From JAFGDI01 sp963667715 (GTDB taxonomy: Bacteria; Planctomycetota; Phycisphaerae; Sedimentisphaerales; SM23-30): a stretch of 64,000 nt of DNA. A program made the position numbers and the translations under genes. A model generated the notes under the pieces. It worked only from the letters and a program-made list of their open reading frames with translations. It made no database searches and was not told the origin of the DNA. Shown piece by piece: positions 1 to 6,062 of this stretch (its first letter is position 1; the number at the start of each line of letters is the position of its first letter). The DNA lies in assembly GCA_963667715.1 (NCBI GenBank), contig OY763926.1:1178001-1242000 (forward strand). The letters run 5' to 3'.

Positions 1-1266
1 TGGTGGCTGTTTAAGCAGAGCCACTATAGAAGACTGAAAGACGAAACTCTCAAGGCGTTTATCTACCGGAATTTTGACGGCGTACGTACACCTGCCGGTA
101 TTCCTATTATCCCCGACAGAAAAATGGTAAGTGAGATCATGTCCGCTTTACCAGCATGTAAAGGAGTTATTATGTTTGATGAACTAGAAGCCCCAATCGT
201 CCCAGGAAACAACTCAGAACAGCTTATTGCATTTCTTAACGGCATATTAGACCTGGAAACAGGAAAGCTGATAAAGCACGGTCCAGAGAACTTCACGATT
301 AACAGCTTGCCATATAACTATGACTGCAATGCGGAAAAGCCTGTTGAATGGGAAAAGTTTTTACTTAGTGTTTTCGGTGACGACATCGACAGCCAGCTCA
401 TATTACAGCAATGGTTCGGGTACTGCCTACTAAACGATACCAGCAAACAAAAAATACTACTCTTAATAGGCCCCAGACGCTCAGGGAAAGGCACTATTGC
501 AAAAGTGCTGGAACTAATGATGGGTGACGAGAATGTCGCCTCACCAACACTTACGAGCCTATACACGCAATTTGGGCTCACGTCGCTAATGGGTAGGAAG
601 CTGGCAATTATCCCTGACGCCCGCCTGAGCGGGAGAAGTGATCAGGCTGTAATTACAGAACGGTTGCTCAGTATCTCGGGCGAAGACAAGCTAACTATTG
701 ACCGTAAAAACAAAGATGCTCTGGCCAGTGTTAAACTGAACTGCAAAATTATGATACTGACGAATGAGTTACCACACTTAAACGACAGCTCTGGGGCTCT
801 GTCAAGCCGATTCCTGCCTATCAACATGAAAAAATCGTTTTATGGCCAGGAGGATTTCGGCTTGTTCGCTAAATTAAAAAACGAGATGCCAGGCATACTC
901 CAGTGGGCTATAGACGGCATCAGATTGCTCGATAATGGCTTCACTACATCTGAGGCAAGCGAAGAGGTTAAGTATGAGTTCGCTAAACTCACGAGCCCTG
1001 TACAGGCGTTCGCAGAAGAGTGTTGTATGTTCCCTGACCCAACAGAGTATTTCACCGTGAACAAGGACGATCTCTACAAAGCTTATCTCAAATGGGCCGA
1101 ATCTGAAGGGTATCAGAGACATAAAACCAAGAATGTATTCATGAGAGATTTGCGAGCGGCCTACCCATCCCTGACCAACAGCAGAGTGAACTCTGACGGA
1201 ACGAGAAAGCAATTGGTTATTGGTGTTAAGCTTAGACCATCAATGCATTCATCTTTATTCAATTAA
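1..1266 (+). CDS. D5/P4-type phage primase-helicase, C-terminal part (5' end missing)
   Basis: The frame is open from base 1, so the gene begins upstream of the window; the ATG at 124 is internal. It encodes the C-terminal helicase of phage/plasmid P4-family primases (D5_N/DUF5906 type, superfamily 3). The Walker A motif GPRRSGKG is at about bases 469-492, a Walker B-like stretch LAIIPDARL at about 601-627, and the sensor-like segment KIMILTNELP at about 745-775. The end carries the winged-helix-like tail usual in the family (YKAYLKWAESEGYQ). Such proteins load at a phage or plasmid origin and unwind DNA. It is the only replication initiator visible, and an iterated CCCTGAC array follows directly, which may be its origin. 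Confidence 0.88.
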   Translation, partial: WWLFKQSHYRRLKDETLKAFIYRNFDGVRTPAGIPIIPDRKMVSEIMSALPACKGVIMFDELEAPIVPGNNSEQLIAFLNGILDLETGKLIKHGPENFTINSLPYNYDCNAEKPVEWEKFLLSVFGDDIDSQLILQQWFGYCLLNDTSKQKILLLIGPRRSGKGTIAKVLELMMGDENVASPTLTSLYTQFGLTSLMGRKLAIIPDARLSGRSDQAVITERLLSISGEDKLTIDRKNKDALASVKLNCKIMILTNELPHLNDSSGALSSRFLPINMKKSFYGQEDFGLFAKLKNEMPGILQWAIDGIRLLDNGFTTSEASEEVKYEFAKLTSPVQAFAEECCMFPDPTEYFTVNKDDLYKAYLKWAESEGYQRHKTKNVFMRDLRAAYPSLTNSRVNSDGTRKQLVIGVKLRPSMHSSLFN

Positions 1267-1469
1267 CCCTGACGTGTCAGGGTTTCGGTCAGGGTTACAG
1301 TCAGGGATGGCAAGAAAGATAAAGAACCATGTTTAATCAACTTAACGAAAATAACAATCAGAAGTCAGCAATGATACACCTATCTCATTCCCTACACGCG
1401 TGCACGCACGCACGTACGCGTGAGAACACAAGGTTTGAAACATCCCTGACCGGTCAGGGTATCCCTGAC
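1267..1469. repeat. Iterated CCCTGAC/GTCAGGG array (iteron-like)
   Basis: The heptamer CCCTGAC or its complement GTCAGGG occurs at 1267-1273, 1276-1282, 1288-1294, 1300-1306, 1444-1450, 1453-1459 and 1463-1469. Two pairs form inverted repeats: 1267-1282 (centre GT) and 1444-1459, a perfect 16-bp palindrome. The array begins one base after the stop of the helicase gene. Two further copies of the CCCTGAC word occur inside that gene near 613 and 1169. Iterons beside a D5-type helicase suggest a replication origin or a repressor operator; which one is not decidable from sequence. Confidence 0.7.
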
Positions 1470-1713
1470 CAAACCAACGGCACAGCAACAGAAAGCCACG
1501 GGTCCTTCCCAGGGGGGCGGGGCCTGCGGTGACAGCTGACTCCGCTTTTTTGACAGACTGTTCGTTCGTTCGGAACGAGGTCGAAGTTGCAAAAAAATGA
1601 GTCGGCAGCTTGAAGCAGGAATGATTTTAGGTTGATTTTGGAAAATTGCAAGAAGAAATGAGCGGCCAGGGGGCCGGGTGATAACAGGCGTGAGCCAGGA
1701 AGGATTTTAGATC
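1307..1713. other. Non-coding stretch in the early region, with an alternating purine-pyrimidine tract
   Basis: No convincing gene is seen. A 67-codon open frame at 1329-1532 has no ribosome site and runs through the repeats. Bases 1393-1422 alternate strictly between pyrimidine and purine for 30 bp and begin and end with ACGCGTG, a sequence able to adopt Z-DNA. A TTGACA box at 1550 followed by GTTCGTTCGTTCGGAACG may be part of a promoter and operator for the small genes that follow. Confidence 0.4.
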
Positions 1714-1914
1714 ATGGGTAGAGCGAAAGAACAGGACAGGGTGACAGTATTGGGGGCAAAGGGTTGTCCGTTTTGTGGGGGTGCGAGAGTCAGTACTCAG
1801 AAGATTGCTGATTTGTATTACTGTGGCTGCGACAGCTGCCACGCTGGGGCAAAGTGGGATAAGGACCGCGATACGGCAATCGCGAATTGGAATCATCGAG
1901 TTAAGGTTGATTAA
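1714..1914 (+). CDS. Lar-like restriction-alleviation zinc-ribbon protein
   Basis: This 66-residue protein begins GRAKEQDRV and has the motif CPFCGG at residues 17-22 and a second pair CGCDSCH near 37-43, then a KWDKDRDTAIANWNHR segment. That layout (CPFCGG, a Cys-rich strand, then A-x-x-x-W-N-R/H) is typical of the Lar family, whose prototype in the Rac prophage modulates type I restriction of unmodified DNA. An AGGAAGG site lies about 10 bases before the ATG. The restriction-alleviation role is by family; many phage Lar-like ribbons are untested. Confidence 0.72.
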   Translation: MGRAKEQDRVTVLGAKGCPFCGGARVSTQKIADLYYCGCDSCHAGAKWDKDRDTAIANWNHRVKVD

Positions 1915-1953
1915 TATTAACGGCGGCGTGAGCCGTGGAAAGTGAGGTTTGAT

Positions 1954-2262
1954 ATGGTTTGTTTTAATAACAGCAGCAAGGATGTCGCAGAGTTCAAGGT
2001 TGAGACATTGGCGATGTGTATGGCGGCTCGAATGAATAAGGAGATCGCGATATTTGCTGCATCGATGTTAAATGATGTTGACAGCAAGGTTGTCTTGCAT
2101 ACGGAGATTGTGGCACAGCTAGTGAAGTCTCTCCTGAAGATACAACGGGAACATGACCCGAAGTTGGCAAAGGCCAGTCGTCGCAGGATATTGGCGGCTA
2201 TGATGCATACAACGGAAGCGGCTCAGGCTGTGGCTGAAAGTGAGGAAATCAATGAGCAGTAA
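1954..2262 (+). CDS. Small helical phage protein, unknown function
   Basis: The protein has about 102 residues from ATG 1954. A GTG at 1942 is in frame, but its bases form the GTGAGG ribosome site for the ATG. The same TGAGGTTT plus short spacer plus ATG leader is used by several other early genes here, so I choose 1954. The product looks helical and is rich in Ala, Lys and Glu, with no recognised domain. It overlaps the next start by 11 bases, so translation is probably coupled. No function is assigned. Confidence 0.6.
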   Translation: MVCFNNSSKDVAEFKVETLAMCMAARMNKEIAIFAASMLNDVDSKVVLHTEIVAQLVKSLLKIQREHDPKLAKASRRRILAAMMHTTEAAQAVAESEEINEQ

Positions 2263-2503
2263 TCAGAATTGCACATCACTGGGTGAGATGATCTATGTTG
2301 CTGGCTGGCTGGTGACGGAACTGGAGCAGGTCAGAATGAAAATGCCTATGGAGAATAGGGTCTGGCTGGATCAGGCGATTGATAGAGCTGCTGATCTGGC
2401 GGCATCGATGGAGGCTTACAAGAGCGAGCAGAACGAAGAATTCAGACGGTATTACCGTTTGGGAAAAACTGAACGGAAAATGAACAGAAAGGCAGGTGAA
2501 TGA
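2252..2503 (+). CDS. Small phage protein, unknown function
   Basis: The protein has 83 residues from ATG 2252, chosen over the in-frame GTG at 2240 because GTGAGG at 2240-2245 is a well-placed ribosome site. It overlaps the previous gene by 11 bases and the next by 4. It is predicted helical, with a charged C-terminus (RRYYRLGKTERKMNRK) that could bind nucleic acid. I recognise no family. The overlaps on both sides support a real gene in an early operon. Confidence 0.6.
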   Translation: MSSNQNCTSLGEMIYVAGWLVTELEQVRMKMPMENRVWLDQAIDRAADLAASMEAYKSEQNEEFRRYYRLGKTERKMNRKAGE

Positions 2504-3123
2504 TGAATGGTTATAAGAAATTAGTGAATCTGGTTAACGAGTTTGAGTTGGCAGTGGCCAGAGTTGATGGTGAGGATGCAGAATCCGTGAATAAGTATGT
2601 TGTCGCTAAGGGGCTGGTGCTCGATAAGATTGAGACGCTGGAGAAGGAAGCGGCCCAGCTGCAGAAAATGCACAACCCCCAGGCGTCTCTGGATAGTGAT
2701 TTCCAGAAACGATTGGCAGAGGCAATGGCAGAAGTCAGATTTAACACTCTTTCAGAGCTGAACTGGTGGGCTGTATGGCTGGGCGTTGAACTTAAGGACA
2801 CTGAATTGCGTCAGGTTGCAGATCGCATTGCCACCGGCATTAAGACGGTTGCCAGGGCAACTGACAACAGGAAGGTATCGGGAGGAAAGATAGATCGCAA
2901 ACGCAGAATTAAAGCTTTTAAGTTTGCTCTTAAAAAGGCGAACAAAACGCCCGGTCAGGTACATAGCGGGTTTGGGAATCAATACATCCAGCAGAACACT
3001 ACAATGTACCAGGAAACAATCGATATGGTCGAGGATGAGATGATAGCGGTAATGGATGAGATTGTCAGGAAACAGGCTAAGGCCCTGCGGAGTTTCCGCA
3101 GTAAGCATGGAATGGAGTTTTAG
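2500..3123 (+). CDS. Phage protein, unknown function
   Basis: This 207-residue protein has the start ATG at 2500, overlapping the preceding TGA (ATGATG context), with AGGTGA just upstream. The first half is an acidic helical segment. The middle is basic (RKVSGGKIDRKRRIKAF) and the end is helical and Lys/Arg-rich. It could be a nucleic-acid-binding early protein, but no motif fixes a function. The codon use (G-ending codons) matches the neighbours. Confidence 0.62.
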   Translation: MMNGYKKLVNLVNEFELAVARVDGEDAESVNKYVVAKGLVLDKIETLEKEAAQLQKMHNPQASLDSDFQKRLAEAMAEVRFNTLSELNWWAVWLGVELKDTELRQVADRIATGIKTVARATDNRKVSGGKIDRKRRIKAFKFALKKANKTPGQVHSGFGNQYIQQNTTMYQETIDMVEDEMIAVMDEIVRKQAKALRSFRSKHGMEF

Positions 3124-3125
3124 GA

Positions 3126-3293
3126 ATGTTTACAGGATGTTGTGATAATTGTGGGGCGGTGGTGTCGGTTGTTGATCTGGTGGAATATGACTGGAACGGT
3201 GAGGCGATACGGATTTGTCCGATGTGCGAGAAGTGGGTGTTTGATAATGCTCAGGATGATCGTAGAGACGCAAGATCTTGCGTCTCCTCTTAA
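3126..3293 (+). CDS. Small CxxC...CxxC zinc-ribbon protein whose tail is encoded by a palindrome
   Basis: A 55-residue open frame starts 2 bases after the previous stop (MFTGCCDNCG). It contains CCDNC at residues 5-9 and CPMC at 31-34, spaced as in a four-Cys zinc ribbon, so it is likely a real small gene. The last 10 codons (RRDARSCVSS) are read from the perfect 22-bp palindrome at 3265-3286, so the original C-terminus may have been replaced by an inserted repeat. Function unknown. Confidence 0.55.
   Translation: MFTGCCDNCGAVVSVVDLVEYDWNGEAIRICPMCEKWVFDNAQDDRRDARSCVSS
3265..3286. repeat. Perfect 22-bp palindrome, REP-like
   Basis: Each half reads GAGACGCAAGA and its exact complement follows with no spacer. 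It lies inside the 3' end of the small zinc-ribbon gene. From memory, similar GAGACGCAAGATC... palindromes are scattered through many environmental bacterial genomes. As RNA it would form an 11-bp hairpin at the end of the open frame. Confidence 0.75.
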
Positions 3294-3303
3294 TGTGATT
3301 TTT

Positions 3304-3330
3304 ACCACAGAGTTCACAGAGCTCGCAGAG
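3304..3330 (+). repeat. ACAGAG word repeat, copy 1
   Basis: This degenerate copy of the intergenic family reads ACCACAGAG, then TTCACAGAG, then CTCGCAGAG. It lies between the palindrome and the TTGAGGTTT ribosome site of the DUF3310 gene. Confidence 0.8.
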
Positions 3331-3359
3331 AAATAAACAAAAGAAAGTTGAGGTTTAAT

Positions 3360-3734
3360 ATGAAATGTATTGGTTGCAATAGCAAGAATGTGAAGCATGA
3401 GATAAAGGCCGATGGTACTTACTGTAAGTGTGGGTGTTGCGGGCGGTCTTGGCTGGATAAAGTTAAGGCTGGAGTGGCACTGCCGGGGCCTGCGGAGTAT
3501 TATGTCGAGGCGGCCACCGTTAAAAGGGATGATGCGGTTAATCCGGGGCATTACCGTAAGCACCCGTCGGGGATTGAATGTATTCAGGTAACAGAGCATA
3601 TGGGGTTCTGTCTGGGTAATGCTATTAAGTATATCTGGCGGGCAGGGCTTAAGGATGGCAATAGTAAACGGCAGGATTTAGAAAAGGCTCGCTGGTATCT
3701 AGATAGGGAATTAGCGAAAGAACAAAACATTTAA
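3360..3734 (+). CDS. DUF3310 phage protein with N-terminal zinc ribbon
   Basis: The protein has 124 residues from ATG 3360; the in-frame TTG at 3348 belongs to the TTGAGGTTT ribosome site. The N-terminus holds CIGC, then CKCGCCG, a four-to-six-Cys ribbon. Residues from about 58 on match DUF3310: DDAVNPGHYRKHPSGIECIQ, then FCLGNAIKYIWRAGLKDG and DLEKARWYLDREL. DUF3310 (SaV-like) proteins are small early phage proteins thought to act in nucleotide metabolism; the exact reaction is not established. The ribbon-DUF3310 combination is common in phages. Confidence 0.85.
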   Translation: MKCIGCNSKNVKHEIKADGTYCKCGCCGRSWLDKVKAGVALPGPAEYYVEAATVKRDDAVNPGHYRKHPSGIECIQVTEHMGFCLGNAIKYIWRAGLKDGNSKRQDLEKARWYLDRELAKEQNI

Positions 3735-3761
3735 CCACAGAGCCCGCAGAGGGCCACAGAG
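3733..3761 (+). repeat. ACAGAG word repeat, copy 2
   Basis: The sequence is AACCACAGAGCCCGCAGAG followed by GGCCACAGAG. It directly precedes GAAATAAAAAGAAAGATGAGG, the ribosome site of the exonuclease gene, and overlaps the stop codon of the DUF3310 gene. Confidence 0.85.
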
Positions 3762-3789
3762 AAATAAAAAGAAAGATGAGGTTTGAATA

Positions 3790-4446
3790 ATGAAGATACT
3801 TTGGATTGACACTGAGACTACCGGACTAACTCCAGGCAAATGCGACCCGATACAGATCGCGGGAATGGTTGAGATTGATGGTGAGATTAAGGAAGAATTT
3901 AACATTCTCAGCCAGCCGTTTGATTTTAATGTGGGTAATATTCAGCAGAGAGCGTTGGATGTGCATGGCTATACACTGGAGCAGTTAAGGTCTGAACCGT
4001 TTCTGCCGCCCAGGACAGCATATAGTGATTTCCTGCGGATATTGGGTAGGTATGTTGATCGCTTCGACAAGCGGGATAAGTTCTGGATGGCTGGTTTTAA
4101 TGTGCGTTTCGATCTTGACATGGTTCAAGGCTGGTTTGAAAACGTACACGATAAGTACTTTGGCAGCTGGTTTGAATACAAGGTTCTTGATGTGATGCAG
4201 TTGGCATTTGCTGAGATGTATAAAGGCAGGCTTACCGGACTGGATAGCTATAGGTTAGAAACTATCGCCAGACATTACGGTATTGAGATTAACGCCCATG
4301 ACGCTATTAGCGATATAAAGGCCAGCCGGGAGCTGTTCCTGCGGTTGCTGTCTGCTAATGAGGCTTTTGAGACAACGTGTATCAAATGCGGTAAGATGCT
4401 GGAGATAGTTGATGTTGAATGCGGAGATTGTATTAAAGCTTCGTGA
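3790..4446 (+). CDS. DEDDh 3'-5' exonuclease (DnaQ/RNase T type) with C-terminal zinc ribbon
   Basis: The protein has 218 residues. The exo I motif is WIDTETTGL (residues 5-13, catalytic Asp and Glu), exo II is in FNVRFDLDMV (about 104-113), and exo III is HDAISDIKASREL (about 165-177, catalytic His and Asp). The C-terminus CIKCGKMLEIVDVECGDC adds a ribbon not needed for the fold. Such phage exonucleases trim 3' ends during replication or repair. The ATG follows GATGAGGTTTGAATA, the ribosome leader shared by several early genes here. Confidence 0.88.
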   Translation: MKILWIDTETTGLTPGKCDPIQIAGMVEIDGEIKEEFNILSQPFDFNVGNIQQRALDVHGYTLEQLRSEPFLPPRTAYSDFLRILGRYVDRFDKRDKFWMAGFNVRFDLDMVQGWFENVHDKYFGSWFEYKVLDVMQLAFAEMYKGRLTGLDSYRLETIARHYGIEINAHDAISDIKASRELFLRLLSANEAFETTCIKCGKMLEIVDVECGDCIKAS

Positions 4447-4478
4447 GCTTCATGGATGTGAATTATTTGCCGGGGTGG

Positions 4479-4517
4479 GTGACTGGTACTGTTTACTGGT
4501 AACTGATAACTGTTAAC
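4479..4517. repeat. Short word repeat of the ACTGGTAACTGATAACTG type
   Basis: Bases near 4486-4517 repeat ACTG(T/G)(T/A)AACT words. This is one of several intergenic simple-word blocks in the window. No gene is seen between 4447 and 4547. Confidence 0.5.
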
Positions 4518-4547
4518 TTTATAGGCTGCGGAGATTGGAATTTTTTT

Positions 4548-5288
4548 ATGAGTATGAGAAAGATAAAAAGAGAGAGTGCCAGGTGCAAAGTGCAAAGTGC
4601 AAATGTTAAGTATTCCGGCTGGTTCTATTTGATCTTGCTGGCTTATGGCCTGCTATTTTTTGGAGGTGTGCTGCTGATTGGCGGTTGCTTTCACCAGAGC
4701 AGCGGAGGTAATACCCCAGCCAGAGAGCTGGGGGCAGTTCAAAAGCGGTTCGGAGGCGGCAAAGCAGCTGGGCTGGACGGTTCCGGCGATGGCGGCGGCG
4801 GTGTTTCTGGCAGGCTGGCTGAACTCTTCCCGGACGCTGGGCAATGCGGGGATAGTAGCGGTGCTGGCGATAGCAGCGGCGGGCGGCTACTCTCTGGTAC
4901 TGATGCTCTGGCCGAAAATGTTCGCGGCTGGCTTTATATTGTGCCTGGTAACGGCTCTGGCGATGACGGTGTTTACCAAGGGCGGGTTCTCCGTCAGGAA
5001 GACGGTCAACAGGAGCCAGGGGTCAGAGGCCAGAAGCCAGACGGGCGGGTGATCAAGGCTGTCGCAGTGTCGGCGATAACCTCGGCAGTTGTGACGATAG
5101 TGGGGTTGTTTTTGATCTGGCGGAATAATAAAGACACGATGAGTGATGTCGCCGGTCAGACTGACAGAGCAGTTAACAGCGTGTTTGCTGCTCTTGATAT
5201 TAACAAAGATGGACATGTGAACATGGATGATATTAAAGCAGGCAGAGATAAGCTTCTGCGGAAGGGAGGAGGCAATGAAGTGACTTAA
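4548..5288 (+). CDS. Long open frame spanning a membrane-protein cluster; middle third probably not the coding frame
   Basis: An open frame of 246 codons runs through. Its N-terminus has a TM or lipoprotein-like signal (FYLILLAYGLLFFGGVLLI then GGC) and its C-terminus a TM segment plus an EF-hand. Residues about 60-160 are a Gly/Ser-rich low-complexity sequence that looks like a wrong-frame reading. The +1 frame there (4678-5052) has three good TM helices and normal codon use. I read the region as two or three small coupled membrane genes, or one gene with a frameshift, rather than one 246-residue protein. The first 20 codons include a GTGCAAAGTGCAAAGTGC word repeat. Confidence 0.4.
   Translation: MSMRKIKRESARCKVQSANVKYSGWFYLILLAYGLLFFGGVLLIGGCFHQSSGGNTPARELGAVQKRFGGGKAAGLDGSGDGGGGVSGRLAELFPDAGQCGDSSGAGDSSGGRLLSGTDALAENVRGWLYIVPGNGSGDDGVYQGRVLRQEDGQQEPGVRGQKPDGRVIKAVAVSAITSAVVTIVGLFLIWRNNKDTMSDVAGQTDRAVNSVFAALDINKDGHVNMDDIKAGRDKLLRKGGGNEVT
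4678..5052 (+). CDS. Three-TM membrane protein, holin-like
   Basis: The frame has 124 codons from TTG 4678, which follows a TGA directly; GGAGG at 4662-4666 could serve as ribosome site. Hydrophobic segments are at about residues 34-49 (VPAMAAAVFLAGWL), 53-77 (LGNAGIVAVLAIAAAGGYSL) and 80-99 (MFAAGFILCLVTALAMTVF), with a basic C-terminus. Codons end mainly in G or C, as in the neighbouring phage genes, unlike the overlapping frame. The stop shares bases with a GTG start (GTGA at 5049-5052). Small size, three TM helices and a charged tail fit a class I holin, but no family match is claimed. Confidence 0.55.
   Translation: MAVAFTRAAEVIPQPESWGQFKSGSEAAKQLGWTVPAMAAAVFLAGWLNSSRTLGNAGIVAVLAIAAAGGYSLVLMLWPKMFAAGFILCLVTALAMTVFTKGGFSVRKTVNRSQGSEARSQTGG
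5049..5288 (+). CDS. Small TM protein with EF-hand
   Basis: The likely start is GTG 5049, overlapping the previous stop by 4 bases. The product is about 79 residues: one TM helix (AVSAITSAVVTIVGLFLIW), a short linker, then DINKDGHVNMDD at about residues 49-60, a canonical calcium-binding loop with D-x-N-x-D-G-x-V-x-x-x-D spacing. Small TM plus EF-hand proteins are found beside phage holins and could act as accessory lysis or signalling proteins; this is inference. A strong terminator follows at 5320. Confidence 0.5.
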   Translation: MIKAVAVSAITSAVVTIVGLFLIWRNNKDTMSDVAGQTDRAVNSVFAALDINKDGHVNMDDIKAGRDKLLRKGGGNEVT

Positions 5289-5319
5289 AATTTGATAGGG
5301 AAGTTTTTCCAATATTCTT

Positions 5320-5362
5320 AACTGGCCGGGGCAATGTTTCTCGTCCCGGTCAGTTTATTTGG
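5320..5362 (+). terminator. Intrinsic terminator after the membrane cluster
   Basis: The stem AACTGGCCGGG pairs with CCCGGTCAGT (one G-U pair) around a 14-base loop. It is followed by TTATTTGGTTTTT. Confidence 0.75.
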
Positions 5363-5428
5363 TTTTTACCATGAAGCCCGCAAAGCGGGGAACTTGTCCG
5401 CCTGAGGCGGACGCAAAGAAGAAAATTT

Positions 5429-5457
5429 AACCACAGAGCCCGCAGAGGGCTACAGAG
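5429..5457 (+). repeat. ACAGAG word repeat, copy 3
   Basis: The sequence is AACCACAGAGCCCGCAGAG then GGCTACAGAG, directly before the AAAGAGGTTT ribosome site of the next gene. Upstream, 5368-5425 holds the related words ACCATGAAGCCCGCAAAG and GACGCAAAGAAG. Confidence 0.85.
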
Positions 5458-5477
5458 AAAGAAAGAGGTTTAAAGCA

Positions 5478-5717
5478 ATGTTAGGAATGCACGCAAAAGA
5501 TGTAATCACTGGATTTGAAGGTATTATAACCGGCCACTGCTCATACATAACCGGATGTGACCAGTGTTTGGTTCAGCCTAAAAAAAGTAAAACAGGTGAC
5601 TATATTGACGGTAAATGGTTCGATAAAAACCGACTTGTGATAAGGACAGAGTTTGAGCCGATTGTGCTTGAAACAGACAAGGATAAAGGGGCATGTGATC
5701 CGGCTCCGGTAAAGTAA
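5478..5717 (+). CDS. Small conserved phage protein (G-x-x-x-D-x-x-T-G-F-x-G type)
   Basis: The protein has 79 residues. The pattern H-A-K-D-V-I-T-G-F-E-G-I-I-T-G, then TGCDQCLVQPK, then KWFDKNRL is a beta-rich layout I recall from small hypothetical proteins near phage replication or packaging genes. No biochemical role is known to me. It is framed by its own AGAGGTTTAAAGC ribosome site and a strong terminator, so it may be a separately transcribed unit. Confidence 0.7.
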   Translation: MLGMHAKDVITGFEGIITGHCSYITGCDQCLVQPKKSKTGDYIDGKWFDKNRLVIRTEFEPIVLETDKDKGACDPAPVK

Positions 5718-5724
5718 TAATTTA

Positions 5725-5767
5725 TACCCCGGCTGGTTTTGTGGCTGGCCGGGGTAGAATATTTTTT
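5725..5767 (+). terminator. Intrinsic terminator
   Basis: TACCCCGGC pairs perfectly with GCCGGGGTA around a 14-base loop, followed by GAATATTTTTT. Confidence 0.8.
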
Positions 5768-5787
5768 AACCACAAATGAACGCAGAT
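5767..5787 (+). repeat. ACAGAG-family word repeat, divergent copy 4
   Basis: AACCACAAATGAACGCAGAT is followed by AAAAAGAAAGATGAGG, the ribosome site of the next gene. It is the same leader as upstream of the exonuclease, although the repeat words differ. Confidence 0.65.
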
Positions 5788-5808
5788 AAAAAGAAAGATG
5801 AGGTATTT

Positions 5809-6015
5809 ATGAGGTTTTTAACAGAACGGCAGTATGAAGATGTGGTCAATAAGGCGGTCGAAAAAGGAAAAATACAGATGGCAGTAAAGATTGCCGACTG
5901 TGCCAGGAAGATGGCTAGCACAAGATATAACCAGAGGCATTCCGGTACAAAGGCACTTAACAATTTTGCTGAGGATATTGAGATAAGTATCAACGAGATA
6001 GAGCGGGGCAGATAA
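5809..6015 (+). CDS. Small helical phage protein, unknown function
   Basis: The product has 68 residues from ATG 5809 (MRFLTERQYED), placed 5 bases after GATGAGG; an upstream ATG at 5776 lies inside the repeat and is less likely. It is helical and charged, with no recognised domain. It sits directly upstream of the large terminase, where small terminase or packaging-associated proteins are usual. The protein is too short and lacks a clear HTH, so I do not call it a small terminase. Confidence 0.6.
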   Translation: MRFLTERQYEDVVNKAVEKGKIQMAVKIADCARKMASTRYNQRHSGTKALNNFAEDIEISINEIERGR

Positions 6016-6022
6016 AAAAAAT

Positions 6023-6051
6023 AACCACAGAGCCCGCAGAGGGCCACAGAG
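6023..6051 (+). repeat. ACAGAG word repeat, copy 5
   Basis: AACCACAGAGCCCGCAGAG is followed by GGCCACAGAG, identical to copy 2 over its 29 bases. It ends about 11 bases before the terminase ATG, so GAGAG may act as the ribosome site. Confidence 0.85.
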
Positions 6052-6062
6052 AGTTTTTGACA

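Noticed and set aside
1329..1532. 67-codon open frame after the helicase gene
   Set aside because: It runs through the CCCTGAC repeats and the alternating tract, lacks a ribosome site and has a low-complexity product.
5809..6015. Small terminase subunit
   Set aside because: The position is right, but the protein is only 68 residues and shows no DNA-binding helix-turn-helix or oligomerisation pattern.
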